DNA of 64,000 nucleotides. It comes from Streptomyces sp. NBC_00620 (GTDB lineage: Bacteria > Actinomycetota > Actinomycetes > Streptomycetales > Streptomycetaceae). The stretch spans positions 2,265,001 through 2,329,000 of the forward strand of contig NZ_JAPENY010000002.1 in NCBI RefSeq assembly GCF_026341825.1. The letters are read 5' to 3'. The notes under the pieces were generated by a model that worked only from the letters and a program-made list of their open reading frames with translations, had not been told where the DNA came from and ran no database searches. Within the stretch, counting starts at the first letter, position 1, and the number at the start of each line of letters is the position of its first letter. Position numbers and translations under genes: made by a program. Shown one piece after another: positions 39,072 through 47,827 of the stretch.

Positions 39072-40451
39072 GTGACCGCTCGTTCGCTCGATGACGCCTC
39101 GGAGTCGAAGACTCCACCCAGTGGGCACCGAAAGGCGGCCCTCGCCGCATGGATCGGCAGCGCCCTGGAGTACTACGACTTCTTCATCTACGGCAGTGCC
39201 GCCGCGCTGGTCTTCCCCAAGGTCTTCTTCGACCCGGACGACCCGGCCACCGCGACCCTGATCTCGATGGCGACCTTCGGTGTGGCCTACGCGGCCCGCC
39301 CCATCGGCGCCGTCTTCCTCGGGCACTTCGGGGACAGGATCGGCCGCAGGAAGATCATGGTCTTCACGCTCTTCCTGATGGGCCTGTCGACCTTCCTGAT
39401 CGGCTGCCTGCCCACCTACGGCCAGGTCGGCACGCTGGCCCCGGTCCTGCTCGTGGTGCTGCGCTTCCTCCAGGGGCTGTCCGCCGCGGGTGAGCAGTCC
39501 AGCGCCAGTTCCCTGACGCTCGAACACGCGCCGGAGAACCAACGCGGCTACTTCACCAGCTTCACCCTCAACGGGACTCAGTTCGGCCTGATCATCTCCA
39601 CCCTGGTCTTCATCCCGATCGCCTCCCTCCCGGAGAACCAGTTGCTCACCTGGGGCTGGCGCATCCCGTTCCTGCTGAGCGCGTTCGTGACCCTGGCCGC
39701 GTACTTCATCCGGCGCAACCTGCAGGAGGCCCCGGCCTTCGAGGAGATCTCGGAGCGCGCCGAGGTGGCCAAGCTGCCGGTGGTCGAACTCCTCCGGGAC
39801 CACTGGGCCGACATGCTGCGGGTGGCTTCGGCGGCGCTCATCGCGGCGGTGAGCACGATCGGCGGGGTCTGGGTGCTGTCCTACTCCACCGGTGCCGTCG
39901 GCCTCGACCGCACCACCATGCTGTGGGTCAGTGTCTTCGCCAACCTGGTGGCCCTGATCGCGCTCCCGATGTGGGCCAAGCTCTCCGACCGCATCGGCCG
40001 CAAGCCCGTCTTCCTCATCGGCTCCATCGGCAGCGCCGTCATGATTTTCGTCTATCTGGCTGCCGTGACCTCGAAGAGCTACCCGCTGATCTTCCTGGCC
40101 GGCGCAGCCACCATGGGCCTGGTGTACAGCGCCTCCAACGGCATCTGGCCCTCGCTCTACGCCGAGATGTTCAACACGCGGGTCCGCCTGTCGGGCATGG
40201 CCATCAGCACCCAGTGCGGGTTCGCCATCACCGGATTCGCCGTCACCTACGCGGCACAGCTCTCCGGCTCCGACGGCAAGAACTGGGTCGCTGTCGGGAT
40301 CCTCACCGCCTCGATGTGTGTCGTCAGCTCGATCGCCGTGCTGACCGCCCGCGAGACCTACAACGTGCCCACCGCCGAGCTCGGTATGAAGCCGGGCATG
40401 CGCCAGGCCCAGGCCGCCGAGCGCGAGTCGGCGGAGTCGACGGCCGTCTGA
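39072..40451 (+). CDS. MHS-family MFS transporter (shikimate/quinate-type proton symporter)
   Basis: A 459-residue major facilitator with twelve predicted spans. Family motifs: ALAAWIGSALEYYDFFIYG at the start of helix 1, ARPIGAVFLGHFGDRIGRRK (the GxxxDRxGRR loop 2-3 motif), RFLQGLSAAGEQSSASSL, and LSDRIGRKPVFLIG in the second half. This is the metabolite:H+ symporter group of ShiA, ProP and KgtP. GTG at 39,072 has AAAGAGGAG upstream. Genes for quinate/shikimate dehydrogenase and a TetR regulator follow in the same direction, and the esterase diverges, so shikimate, quinate or an aromatic acid are plausible substrates. It may be co-regulated through the two 21-bp sites upstream. Confidence 0.93.
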   Translation: MTARSLDDASESKTPPSGHRKAALAAWIGSALEYYDFFIYGSAAALVFPKVFFDPDDPATATLISMATFGVAYAARPIGAVFLGHFGDRIGRRKIMVFTLFLMGLSTFLIGCLPTYGQVGTLAPVLLVVLRFLQGLSAAGEQSSASSLTLEHAPENQRGYFTSFTLNGTQFGLIISTLVFIPIASLPENQLLTWGWRIPFLLSAFVTLAAYFIRRNLQEAPAFEEISERAEVAKLPVVELLRDHWADMLRVASAALIAAVSTIGGVWVLSYSTGAVGLDRTTMLWVSVFANLVALIALPMWAKLSDRIGRKPVFLIGSIGSAVMIFVYLAAVTSKSYPLIFLAGAATMGLVYSASNGIWPSLYAEMFNTRVRLSGMAISTQCGFAITGFAVTYAAQLSGSDGKNWVAVGILTASMCVVSSIAVLTARETYNVPTAELGMKPGMRQAQAAERESAESTAV

Positions 40452-40551
40452 CCCTGTCCCCCGTCCCCGCCGCGCCTGCGGCCGTCCGCCCCCGTGCAGA
40501 CGGCCGCAGGCGCACCAACCTCCGATTGCCGGAAGGAACCCCGCGATCACT

Positions 40552-41448
40552 GTGACCTCCTCCACCGTGACCCCCTCCACCGTGAGTTCCTCCTTTCTCA
40601 CAGGGCTGATCGGAGCCGGTATCGGCCCCTCGCTCAGCCCCGCCCTGCACGAGCGGGAAGCGGACCGGCACGGTCTGCGCCTGCTCTACCGCATCATCGA
40701 CATCGACGAACTGGCGCTGCCGGCCACGGCCGTTGGCGAACTGCTGAAGTCCGCCCGCTCCCTGGGATTCGACGGCCTCAACATCACCCACCCCTGCAAA
40801 CAACTCGTGATCGAGCACCTGGACGAACTCGCGCCCGAGGCGGCGGAGATCGGCGCCGTCAACACCGTCGTCTTCCGGGCCGGGCGCGCCATCGGGCACA
40901 ACACCGACGGCACCGGATTCGCCCAGTCCTTCGCGCGCGGACTGCCAGACGTACCGACCGGTTCGGTCCTGCAGCTCGGGGCGGGCGGGGCCGGGGCCGC
41001 CGTCGCTCACGCGCTGCTCACCGTCGGCGCCGACCGGCTCGTCCTCGTGGACGCCGACCAGACGCGCGCGGCCGTCCTCGCCGCCGCTCTCAACCGCACC
41101 TTCGGGCCCGGCCGGGCGAGCACCGCGCCGCTGCCGGACCTGGCGGCCGAGCTGGCCCGCGTCGACGGCCTGGTCCACGCCACCCCCACCGGTATGGCGG
41201 GCCACCCGGGGCTGCCGTTCCCGGCCGAGCTGCTGCACCCACGGCTGTGGGTGGCCGAGGTCGTGTATCGCCCCCTGGAGACCGAGTTGCTGCGCACGGC
41301 ACGCGCCCTCGGCTGCCGCACTCTCGATGGCGGCGGCATGGCCGTCTTCCAAGCCGCCGACGCGTTCCGGCTGTTCACCGGCTGCGAGCCGCACATCGAT
41401 CGTATGCTCGAAGACCTCGCCGACCTCGTCGGCAGTCCCACCCGGTGA
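40552..41448 (+). CDS. Quinate/shikimate dehydrogenase (AroE family)
   Basis: A 298-residue AroE-fold enzyme: LIGAGIGPSLSPALHEREA (substrate serines), FDGLNITHPCKQLVIEHLD (catalytic lysine), IGAVNTVVF, GHNTDGTGFAQSF (catalytic aspartate), the nucleotide motif VLQLGAGGAGAAVAHALLT, and VHATPTGMAGHPGLPF. The cofactor loop after GGAGGAG runs to VLVDADQTRA; the acidic aspartate at the end of the strand suggests NAD rather than NADP preference, as in catabolic QsuD-type enzymes. It would oxidise quinate or shikimate to 3-dehydroquinate or 3-dehydroshikimate. The GTG at 40,552 is the first start of the frame after the transporter. Distance to the next gene is ten bases. Confidence 0.92.
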   Translation: MTSSTVTPSTVSSSFLTGLIGAGIGPSLSPALHEREADRHGLRLLYRIIDIDELALPATAVGELLKSARSLGFDGLNITHPCKQLVIEHLDELAPEAAEIGAVNTVVFRAGRAIGHNTDGTGFAQSFARGLPDVPTGSVLQLGAGGAGAAVAHALLTVGADRLVLVDADQTRAAVLAAALNRTFGPGRASTAPLPDLAAELARVDGLVHATPTGMAGHPGLPFPAELLHPRLWVAEVVYRPLETELLRTARALGCRTLDGGGMAVFQAADAFRLFTGCEPHIDRMLEDLADLVGSPTR

Positions 41449-41457
41449 GGAACCTCA

Positions 41458-42153
41458 ATGCCAGCTTCCGTCCCCCCGCGGCCCCTGACACTGACAGAGG
41501 GACAGCCCGCTGCCAGACGTACCCGGGACGCCTCACGGACCCAGGCCGAGATCCTCGAGGCCGCGACGGAGGAGTTCGCTCGCATCGGCTATTCCGGCGC
41601 CCGCATCGACGACATCGCCGACCGCACCCGGACCACCAAACGCATGATCTACTACTACTTCGGCAGCAAGGAACAGCTGTTCACGGCCGTACTGGAGCGG
41701 GCGTACGCCAGCATCCGGCACAGCGAACAAGAACTCGGCGTCGAGCATCTCGACCCGGTGTCCGCGATCCGTCGGCTGGCCGGTCTCACCTTCGACCACC
41801 ACGAGGCGCACCCGGACTTCATGCGTCTCGTCAGCATCGAGAACATCCACCAGGCCGAGCACATCGCCGCCTCGCCGACACTGCGTTCGCTCAACGCCCC
41901 GGTGATCGCCATCATCGACCGGATTCTCCGCGCGGGCCGCGAACAAGGGGTCTTCACCGCCGGGGTGGACGCCGTCGATCTGCACATGATGATCAGCGCA
42001 TTCTGCTGTTTCCGGATCACGAACCGGCACACCTTCGGCGCCCTCTTCGGACGGGACCTCACCGCACCGGACCGCCGAGATCACTACCGGACCCTGCTGG
42101 GCGACATGGTCATCGCCTACCTCACGACCGGCGAACAACCCGCCATCGGGTAG
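41458..42153 (+). CDS. TetR/AcrR-family transcriptional regulator
   Basis: A 231-residue TetR protein. Its HTH is SRTQAEILEAATEEFARIGY, SGARIDDIADRTRTTKRMIY and YYFGSKEQLFTAVLE. The rest includes the TetR C-terminal helices common in aromatic-degradation regulators (FDHHEAHPDFMRLVSIENIH; IIDRILRAGREQGVFT). It lies ten bases after the dehydrogenase gene and is thus probably co-transcribed with it and the MHS transporter. It is the natural candidate for binding the two similar 21-bp elements at 38,772 and 38,892. Followed by a strong hairpin (42,177-42,234). Confidence 0.92.
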   Translation: MPASVPPRPLTLTEGQPAARRTRDASRTQAEILEAATEEFARIGYSGARIDDIADRTRTTKRMIYYYFGSKEQLFTAVLERAYASIRHSEQELGVEHLDPVSAIRRLAGLTFDHHEAHPDFMRLVSIENIHQAEHIAASPTLRSLNAPVIAIIDRILRAGREQGVFTAGVDAVDLHMMISAFCCFRITNRHTFGALFGRDLTAPDRRDHYRTLLGDMVIAYLTTGEQPAIG

Positions 42154-42176
42154 GGCGTGCCACTGCAGGCCCATGC

Positions 42177-42234
42177 CCGGGGCGGGTCGGCGCTGTCGGC
42201 GCGCACCGCGCAGGACAGTGCCGACCCGCCCCGG
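42177..42234. terminator. Long-stem bidirectional terminator
   Basis: CCGGGGCGGGTCGGC (42,177-42,191) pairs perfectly with GCCGACCCGCCCCGG (42,220-42,234); within the loop CTGTC (42,193-42,197) and GACAG (42,214-42,218) also pair. It lies between the convergent tetR and lyase genes and can serve both. Confidence 0.8.
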
Positions 42235-42263
42235 CCTGTAATTCCGCCCGAGTCGGCCGGTGT

Positions 42264-43751
42264 TCAGCTGTTGCCGCGGGCGCCTCTGCGGCGCAGGGCG
42301 ATGAAGCCGCCCGCGATGGCGAGGACGCCGGTGGCGGCTGCGGCGGCGATGCCGCCCGTGCCGGTGGCGGCGAGGTCCTCGCCCCGGCCGCCCTGCGGCT
42401 GGGTTCCGTCGGAGGCGTCGGCGGCAGGGTTCGCGGCGCCGGTGTCGGAGGTGGACGCCGTGTCGGACGTACTCGCGGACGGTGTCGGCGCGGTGGCGGA
42501 GACGATCGCCTTGTCCCGGGTGAAGGCCAGGGTGCCGAAGCCGAGGTGGTCGAGGCCGCCGCCGGTTCCGTAGTCCCCGCCGCCGCCCTCGGGCCTGACC
42601 TTGGCGGCCATAGCGCTCACGTACGGGGCGTCGAGGCCACGGCGGTTGACGTAGTGGTTGTAGAGGCCTTCCCAGATCGGGCGCACTTGACCTCGGGACC
42701 ACGTGGACGCTTCCGTGAACGTCTCCCATCCCTCCCACGAGCCGGGCGCGCCCTTGTGCCAGGTCCAGGAGGTGAAGGGGACGTCGTGGCCGAGGTTCCA
42801 CTTGGCGGCGTACTCGACGCCCTTGAGGACGCGGCTGTCGTCGTAGCCGTACAGGTCGATGCCCTGGTTCCACGCCATTTCACAGATGGTGCCCAACAGG
42901 CCCACGCTCAGCAGGGCGTGTCCCTGGTCGCGTCCGACCTCCACCATCTGTCCGAGGCCGCCGGGGTGGAGGAACGGGATGGCGTTCTTGACGGAGCCCA
43001 GGCCCTTGCCGGTCTTGAAGTACGTGACGGCTTCGTCGACCTTGTCCTGGTCGTCGCAGAGGATGCCGACGGACAGTACGCACGCCACGCTCAACAGGTC
43101 CCAACTGCTCCAGTAGTTGGAGTCGTAGGCGCCGTTGTGCTTGGCGAGGAAGCTGCTGCTCATCGGGTAGAAGACGGCCAGCATCATCTTCTTGAACCGG
43201 GCGAGGTCGAAGCCGTTGTAGCCGCGCATGATCTCCGCGGCGTTCGCGAACTGGTAGCCGTGGATGCCCGCCGCGATGAACCGGTCGGCGCTGCCGTCGA
43301 GCGTGGTGAGTTTGGCCGACCAGGCGTTGAGGATGTCGCGGGCGGCGTCCGCGTGGGCCGTGTCGCCGGTGACCTTCCAGCGCAGCGCGTTCTGGTAGGC
43401 GGCGTGGACGTCCCAGGCGAGCGTGGCGACATTGTCACCGTCTGCGCCGCGGATGACTGTCGCGAGCGGGTTCGCCCTCCAGGTGCTCAGCCCGCGCGGA
43501 TTGCCCGCCAGCTTGGCGTAGCCCTCCTTCCACAGACCGGTGCCCGCCTTCACCTTGGCGGCCATACGGTCGAAGTCGGCCTGCGTGTGCAGCATCCCCG
43601 GATGTGCGAAGGCGGGAGCGGCGGTCGCGGGAGAGGCGGCGGCGCCGACCGCGGCTGTCCCGAGGCCGGCCGCCACGGTGGCCGCGCCCGTGATCCGCAG
43701 CACGCTGCGTCGGCTCATCATCGGTCGGCTGTCGTCCTGGCTCATTGACAC
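42264..43751 (-). CDS. Secreted alginate-lyase-family polysaccharide lyase with LAATG sortase signal
   Basis: A 495-residue protein. The N-terminus has a twin-arginine signal (SRRSVLRITGAATVAAGLG) ending ATAAPAFA. The mature part shows the helical-barrel alginate_lyase family pattern (HPGMLHTQADFDRMAAKVKAG, AYQNALRWKVTGD, AARDILNAWSAKL, YDSNYWSSWDLLSVACVLSV, IDLYGYDDSRVLKGVEYAAKWNLG). After a Ser/Thr/Asp-rich linker the C-terminus reads EDLAATGTGG, a hydrophobic stretch and RRRGARGNS: an LAXTG sorting signal of the actinobacterial class E sortase. The enzyme is thus probably attached to the wall. GTG at 43,751 is chosen because AGGAG precedes it at good distance. A related gene lies at the right edge of the window. 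Confidence 0.85.
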   Translation of the reverse strand: MSMSQDDSRPMMSRRSVLRITGAATVAAGLGTAAVGAAASPATAAPAFAHPGMLHTQADFDRMAAKVKAGTGLWKEGYAKLAGNPRGLSTWRANPLATVIRGADGDNVATLAWDVHAAYQNALRWKVTGDTAHADAARDILNAWSAKLTTLDGSADRFIAAGIHGYQFANAAEIMRGYNGFDLARFKKMMLAVFYPMSSSFLAKHNGAYDSNYWSSWDLLSVACVLSVGILCDDQDKVDEAVTYFKTGKGLGSVKNAIPFLHPGGLGQMVEVGRDQGHALLSVGLLGTICEMAWNQGIDLYGYDDSRVLKGVEYAAKWNLGHDVPFTSWTWHKGAPGSWEGWETFTEASTWSRGQVRPIWEGLYNHYVNRRGLDAPYVSAMAAKVRPEGGGGDYGTGGGLDHLGFGTLAFTRDKAIVSATAPTPSASTSDTASTSDTGAANPAADASDGTQPQGGRGEDLAATGTGGIAAAAATGVLAIAGGFIALRRRGARGNS

Positions 43752-43909
43752 TGAATTGGCTCCTGTCGGATTCGGCATACACACAGGAGACGTGCGGGCG
43801 GATCGCGGATAACAGAAACCGCGGAAGGGAGTTTCGAACGCCTCTGGCACACTGCCATCCTTCGGAACGTCAGCATCGGGCGTTCGTCGACGAGGTGGGG
43901 CGGGACAAG

Positions 43910-45442
43910 GTGGGACGGGATCGCTCGCAGGACGTGCGGGAACGGCCGGACGTCGCGGTGGTCGTGGCGGCGCGGGCGGGCGACCCGGAGGCGTTGGAGC
44001 ACCTCGTGCGGGCCTGTCTGCCGTTGGTCTACAACATCGTCGGGCGGGCCCTCGACGGGCACAGCGACGTCGACGACGTGGTCCAGGACACGATGCTGCG
44101 GGCCCTGGACGGGCTGTCGGGCCTGGAGGAACCGGAGCGGTTCCGGTCCTGGCTGGTTGCCATCGCCGTACGGCAGGTCCGCGATCGGTGGCGCGGTCGG
44201 CAGGTTCGGCCGCAGGCGGATCTGCCGGACGAGGCTGTCCAGGAGACGGCCCCGGAGGCGGACTTCGCCGATCTGGCCATTCTCCGGCTGGCCCTGTCGG
44301 GACAGCGGCGCGAGGCGGTGGAGGCGACCCGCTGGCTGGAGGACGAGGAGCGTGAGGTGCTCTCGCTGTGGTGGCTGGAGGCCGCCGGGGAGCTGACCCG
44401 TGCCGAACTCGCGGCGGCCTGCGAACTCGCGCCGCAGCATGCCGCGGTACGGGTGCAGCGGGTCAAGGAGCGGCTGGAGTCCGGGCGGGCCGTGGTGCGG
44501 GCTCTGGCCGCGTCGCCGCGCTGTGCGGAACTGGAGGCGCAGCTGGCCTCCTGGGACGGCCGGCCGAACGCGCGGTGGCGCAAGCGGCTGGCGCGTCATG
44601 TCCGCGACTGCCCGCAGTGCCTGTTCAACACCTCCGAACTGGTCCCCGCGGAGGGGCTGTTGGGCGGCTTCGCGCTGGTGCCGGTGCCGATCGGCCTGGC
44701 GGGGCTGTTGCTGGCCAAGTCGATGCCCTCGGCCTCGGCGGCGGGTGGGACCGCGCACGCTCCCGACAGCGCAGGCCGGGTAGCACACGTGCTGGGCAGG
44801 TTGGCGACCAAGCCGGTGGCGACGTTGACGGCCGGGGCGGTGGTCCTCGCTGGTGCCGGCGCTCTGTATGCCTACACACGGTCCGACGCGCCCGTACGAC
44901 CACCTGCGGCGCAGGCACAGGTCCAGGCCCCGACATCGTCCGCCACCCCGTCGTCACCGCCGACCCCGACGACGTCCGCCACCCCGACATCGACGGCCGC
45001 CTCGACGCTTCTCGGGCGCCACGCCCTGCGATCGGTCGACCAATCCGGCCGCTATGTGCGTGAAGTCGGCAATCTCGGCTTCCTCAGTCCCGTCGCCGCG
45101 ACCAGTCCCGAGCCCGCGAAGCAGGAAGCCACCTTCCGATTCGTCACCGGACTGGCCGATTCCCACTGCTACTCGATCGAGGACGCCTCAGGCAGATACC
45201 TGCGCCACTACGCCTTCCGAATCCAACTGGACGCGAACGACGGATCGGCCGTCTTCCGGAAGGACGCCACTTTCTGCGCCCGGCCCGGTTCCACCGACGG
45301 GTCGGTCTCCCTGGAGTCGTACAACTACCCCGGTCGCTACCTCCGTTACCGCGACAACCTCGAACTCTGGGTCGACCCCGCCCAGAACACCACCGCGTTC
45401 CGCGCCAGCCGTTCCTTCACCGTCGTCGCGCCCTGGACCTGA
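43910..45442 (+). CDS. ECF-type sigma factor with zinc motif, membrane span and extracellular AbfB domain
   Basis: A single chain of about 510 residues. It begins with sigma-70 region 2 (EHLVRACLPLVYNIVGRALDG, DVDDVVQDTMLRALDG, ERFRSWLVAIAVRQVRDRWR) and region 4 (EVLSLWWLEAAGELTRAELA, then ACELAPQHAAVRVQRVKERL). Next is a zinc-type motif H-x3-C-x2-C (ARHVRDCPQC), as in ZAS anti-sigma domains. A membrane segment (ATLTAGAVVLAGAGALYAY) and a Pro/Thr/Ser linker lead to a C-terminal beta-trefoil AbfB arabinofuranose-binding domain (SGRYVREVG, SGRYLRHYAFRIQL, PGRYLRYRDNLELWVD). GTG at 43,910 with GAGGTGGGG upstream is the preferred but uncertain start. It is divergent from the lyase and upstream of arabinofuranosidase and xylosidase genes, so it may sense arabinose-containing polymers. 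Confidence 0.85.
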   Translation: MGRDRSQDVRERPDVAVVVAARAGDPEALEHLVRACLPLVYNIVGRALDGHSDVDDVVQDTMLRALDGLSGLEEPERFRSWLVAIAVRQVRDRWRGRQVRPQADLPDEAVQETAPEADFADLAILRLALSGQRREAVEATRWLEDEEREVLSLWWLEAAGELTRAELAAACELAPQHAAVRVQRVKERLESGRAVVRALAASPRCAELEAQLASWDGRPNARWRKRLARHVRDCPQCLFNTSELVPAEGLLGGFALVPVPIGLAGLLLAKSMPSASAAGGTAHAPDSAGRVAHVLGRLATKPVATLTAGAVVLAGAGALYAYTRSDAPVRPPAAQAQVQAPTSSATPSSPPTPTTSATPTSTAASTLLGRHALRSVDQSGRYVREVGNLGFLSPVAATSPEPAKQEATFRFVTGLADSHCYSIEDASGRYLRHYAFRIQLDANDGSAVFRKDATFCARPGSTDGSVSLESYNYPGRYLRYRDNLELWVDPAQNTTAFRASRSFTVVAPWT

Positions 45443-45457
45443 TCGCGCCCCCGCCAG

Positions 45458-47827
45458 TCACCGCAGGCGAGGGCGCACGTGGTGAACCGATGTCCCGACT
45501 GCCGTGAAGGCCGTGCGCACGAACCCGCCCGGCAGGAGCGTGCTGTCCACCGCGACGGGCCGGCCCTCGCCGTCCGTCACCCGCAGGAGGCGCCCGGCGG
45601 TGGGGGCGGTCAACGTGTAAGGGCCCGGTGCGGTGAGGGTCAGTCGGGCACCGGTGAGCGCGCCGTCCTGCCAGTCGAGGTCCACGCCGACGCCGCCCCG
45701 GGCCCGCAGGCCCCGGACGCTACCGCGCGGCCAGGCGGACGGCAGCGCGGGCAGGAGCCGTAGTTCGCCGGTGTGGCTCTGCAGGAGCAGTTCGGCCATG
45801 GCGGCCGTGGCACCGAAGTTGCCGTCGATCTGGAACAGCTCCGGCGGATGCAGGTCGAAGAGGTTGTCCGAAGTGGAGCCCGCCAGAAGGGAGTTGATGC
45901 TGCGCTGGGCGAGGTCTCCGTCACCGAGCCTGGCGGCGAGCGCGGCGACCCAGGCGAGGCTCCAGCCGGTGCCCCCGCCGCCGTGCGCGAGACGCTGGTT
46001 CAGGGCGGCGCGGGCGGCGGCGAACAGCTCCGGCGTGCCCTCGGCGTCGATCAGCGAACCCGGGTAGAGGCCGTAGAGGTGGGACAGATGGCGGTGTCCG
46101 AGGTCCTCGGGCTCGACGTCCTCCCACCACTCGGGCAGCGGCTCCCCGGCCACGTACGCCACCGGGCGCAGCCGTTCGCGGGCAGTGCGCAGGGAGTCTT
46201 CGATCTCGTCGCGCAGGCCCAACTCCCCGATCGCCGAGAGGCAGTTCCCGAAGAGTTCTCCGGTGAGCCAGAGATCCATCGTGCTCGCCGCGCCGGTGGC
46301 GACCAATGATCCGTCGGCTGCCCGGAAGCGGTGCTCGGGTGAGGTGGAGGGACAGGTGACGAGCCGTCCGTCGGTGTCCTCGACGAGGAAGTCCAGGAGG
46401 AAGACGGCGGCCTCCCGCATCGCCGGGTACGCGCGCTCGGCGAGGAAGCGGTGATCGGCGGTGAACCGGAAGTGCTCCCAGAGATGGGCGCACAGCCACG
46501 CCGCCCCCATCGGCCAGTTGGCCCAACTCGGGCTGCCCTGCACCGGATTGGTGCTGCGCCAGATGTCGACGTTGTGGTGGGCGGTCCAGCCGCGGCAGCC
46601 GTAGTAGGCCCGCGCGGTGCGGCGGCCGGCCTCGGCGAGGTCGTCGACCAGGTCGAAGAGCGGCTCGTGGCATTCCGGCAGGGCGGTGGTCTCTGCGTGC
46701 CAGTAGTTCATCTGGAGGTTGATGTTGGTGGTCCAGTTGGACTGCCAGGGCGGCTGGACCGCGGTGTTCCAGATGCCCTGGAGGTTGGCCGGCTGGGAGC
46801 CGGGACGGGAGGAGGCGATGAGCAGGTAGCGGCCGTACGCGAAGTGCAGTGCGGTCAGGCCCGGATCGTCGGCGCCTGCTCTGACCGCGGCGAGGCGCTC
46901 GTCGGTCGGCAGGTCATCGAGAGCCGGGTCGTGGTCCAGGCGCAGGTCGGTCCGTCCCTGGAGGGCCCGGTGGTCGGCGGCGTGCTCGGCGCGCAGTCGC
47001 TCGTACGGAAGGGCGAAGGCGGTCTCCAACTGCCGTACGACGTCGGCGTCCAGGCCGGACTCCGGGCCGAGCGGGGTGTGGTTCCAGCCCCGATATCCGG
47101 TCGTGGCGGCGACGAGCAGGGTGGCGGTCGTCGCTCCGGTGACGCGTAGGCATCCGTCCGGGGTGCGCTCGACAGCGCCGTCCCGGTCGGCCTGGACGTG
47201 AAGCCCTGCGGCGAATCCGGTCCCCACGTCGGGCGAGTACGTGACGGCGTCGGGGCCGGTGGCCTCGAAGTGCACGTGAGTGGGGGCGCGGCCCGTGATG
47301 ACCGCGCCCGGCGCCGATCCCGGGTGTGCCGAGTGCAGGCGGGCTGTGAAGGACAGTGCCCCCGGGCGGTCACAGCTCAGTCGGATCGCGAGGACGCCCG
47401 CGACCGCCGACACGAACAGTTCGCGGGTGTGGCGTACGCCATCGACGGTGTACGCGACCATGCCGACGCCTTCGGTCAGGTCCAACGCCCGCCGGTACGC
47501 GGTGACTTCCCCGCCGTGGTCCAGGTCGAGCAGCAGGGCGCCCAGTGGCTGGTAAGCCTGCGTGAACGGCCCCTGCATCCGCGTGGCCAGCTCCTCGGCA
47601 CGCACATGGTCGCGGTCACGGAGCACCGCCTCGCGCAGGGCGGGAAGGTGCGCGGCCGCCCCGTCGTCGTTGTGGTCTGAGGGACCGCCGGACCAGAGGG
47701 TGTCGGCGTTGAGGTCGATCCGCTCCCGTACGACGAGTCCGTGCACCATCGCGCCCAGGGACCCGTTGCCCAGCGGCAGCGCCGCGAGGAAGTCCTCCGC
47801 GGGCTGCCGGTACCAGAGCGTCAGCAC
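45458..47827 (-). CDS. Glycoside hydrolase family 95 (alpha-L-fucosidase / alpha-L-galactosidase)
   Basis: A 789-residue enzyme without a signal peptide. GH95 landmarks: WYRQPAEDFLAALPLGNGSLGAMV at the N-terminus, ERIDLNADTLWSGGP, SRPGSQPANLQGIWNTA and PPWQSNWTTNINLQMNYWHA (conserved asparagines of the water-activating pair), ECHEPLFDL, SPEHRF (catalytic glutamate region), GNFGATAAMAELLLQSH (C-terminal aspartate region). The family is an inverting alpha-1,2-L-fucosidase or L-galactosidase acting on oligosaccharides such as xyloglucan side chains. GTG at 47,827 overlaps the stop of the GH2 gene by seven bases; both are co-transcribed. Cytoplasmic location implies that the substrate is imported by the ABC transporter. 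Confidence 0.93.
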   Translation of the reverse strand: MLTLWYRQPAEDFLAALPLGNGSLGAMVHGLVVRERIDLNADTLWSGGPSDHNDDGAAAHLPALREAVLRDRDHVRAEELATRMQGPFTQAYQPLGALLLDLDHGGEVTAYRRALDLTEGVGMVAYTVDGVRHTRELFVSAVAGVLAIRLSCDRPGALSFTARLHSAHPGSAPGAVITGRAPTHVHFEATGPDAVTYSPDVGTGFAAGLHVQADRDGAVERTPDGCLRVTGATTATLLVAATTGYRGWNHTPLGPESGLDADVVRQLETAFALPYERLRAEHAADHRALQGRTDLRLDHDPALDDLPTDERLAAVRAGADDPGLTALHFAYGRYLLIASSRPGSQPANLQGIWNTAVQPPWQSNWTTNINLQMNYWHAETTALPECHEPLFDLVDDLAEAGRRTARAYYGCRGWTAHHNVDIWRSTNPVQGSPSWANWPMGAAWLCAHLWEHFRFTADHRFLAERAYPAMREAAVFLLDFLVEDTDGRLVTCPSTSPEHRFRAADGSLVATGAASTMDLWLTGELFGNCLSAIGELGLRDEIEDSLRTARERLRPVAYVAGEPLPEWWEDVEPEDLGHRHLSHLYGLYPGSLIDAEGTPELFAAARAALNQRLAHGGGGTGWSLAWVAALAARLGDGDLAQRSINSLLAGSTSDNLFDLHPPELFQIDGNFGATAAMAELLLQSHTGELRLLPALPSAWPRGSVRGLRARGGVGVDLDWQDGALTGARLTLTAPGPYTLTAPTAGRLLRVTDGEGRPVAVDSTLLPGGFVRTAFTAVGTSVHHVRPRLR

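Noticed and set aside
40494..43748. A 1084-codon plus-strand open frame
   Set aside because: It overlaps, in the wrong frame, the shikimate dehydrogenase and TetR genes and is antisense to the lyase, all of which have clear family motifs.
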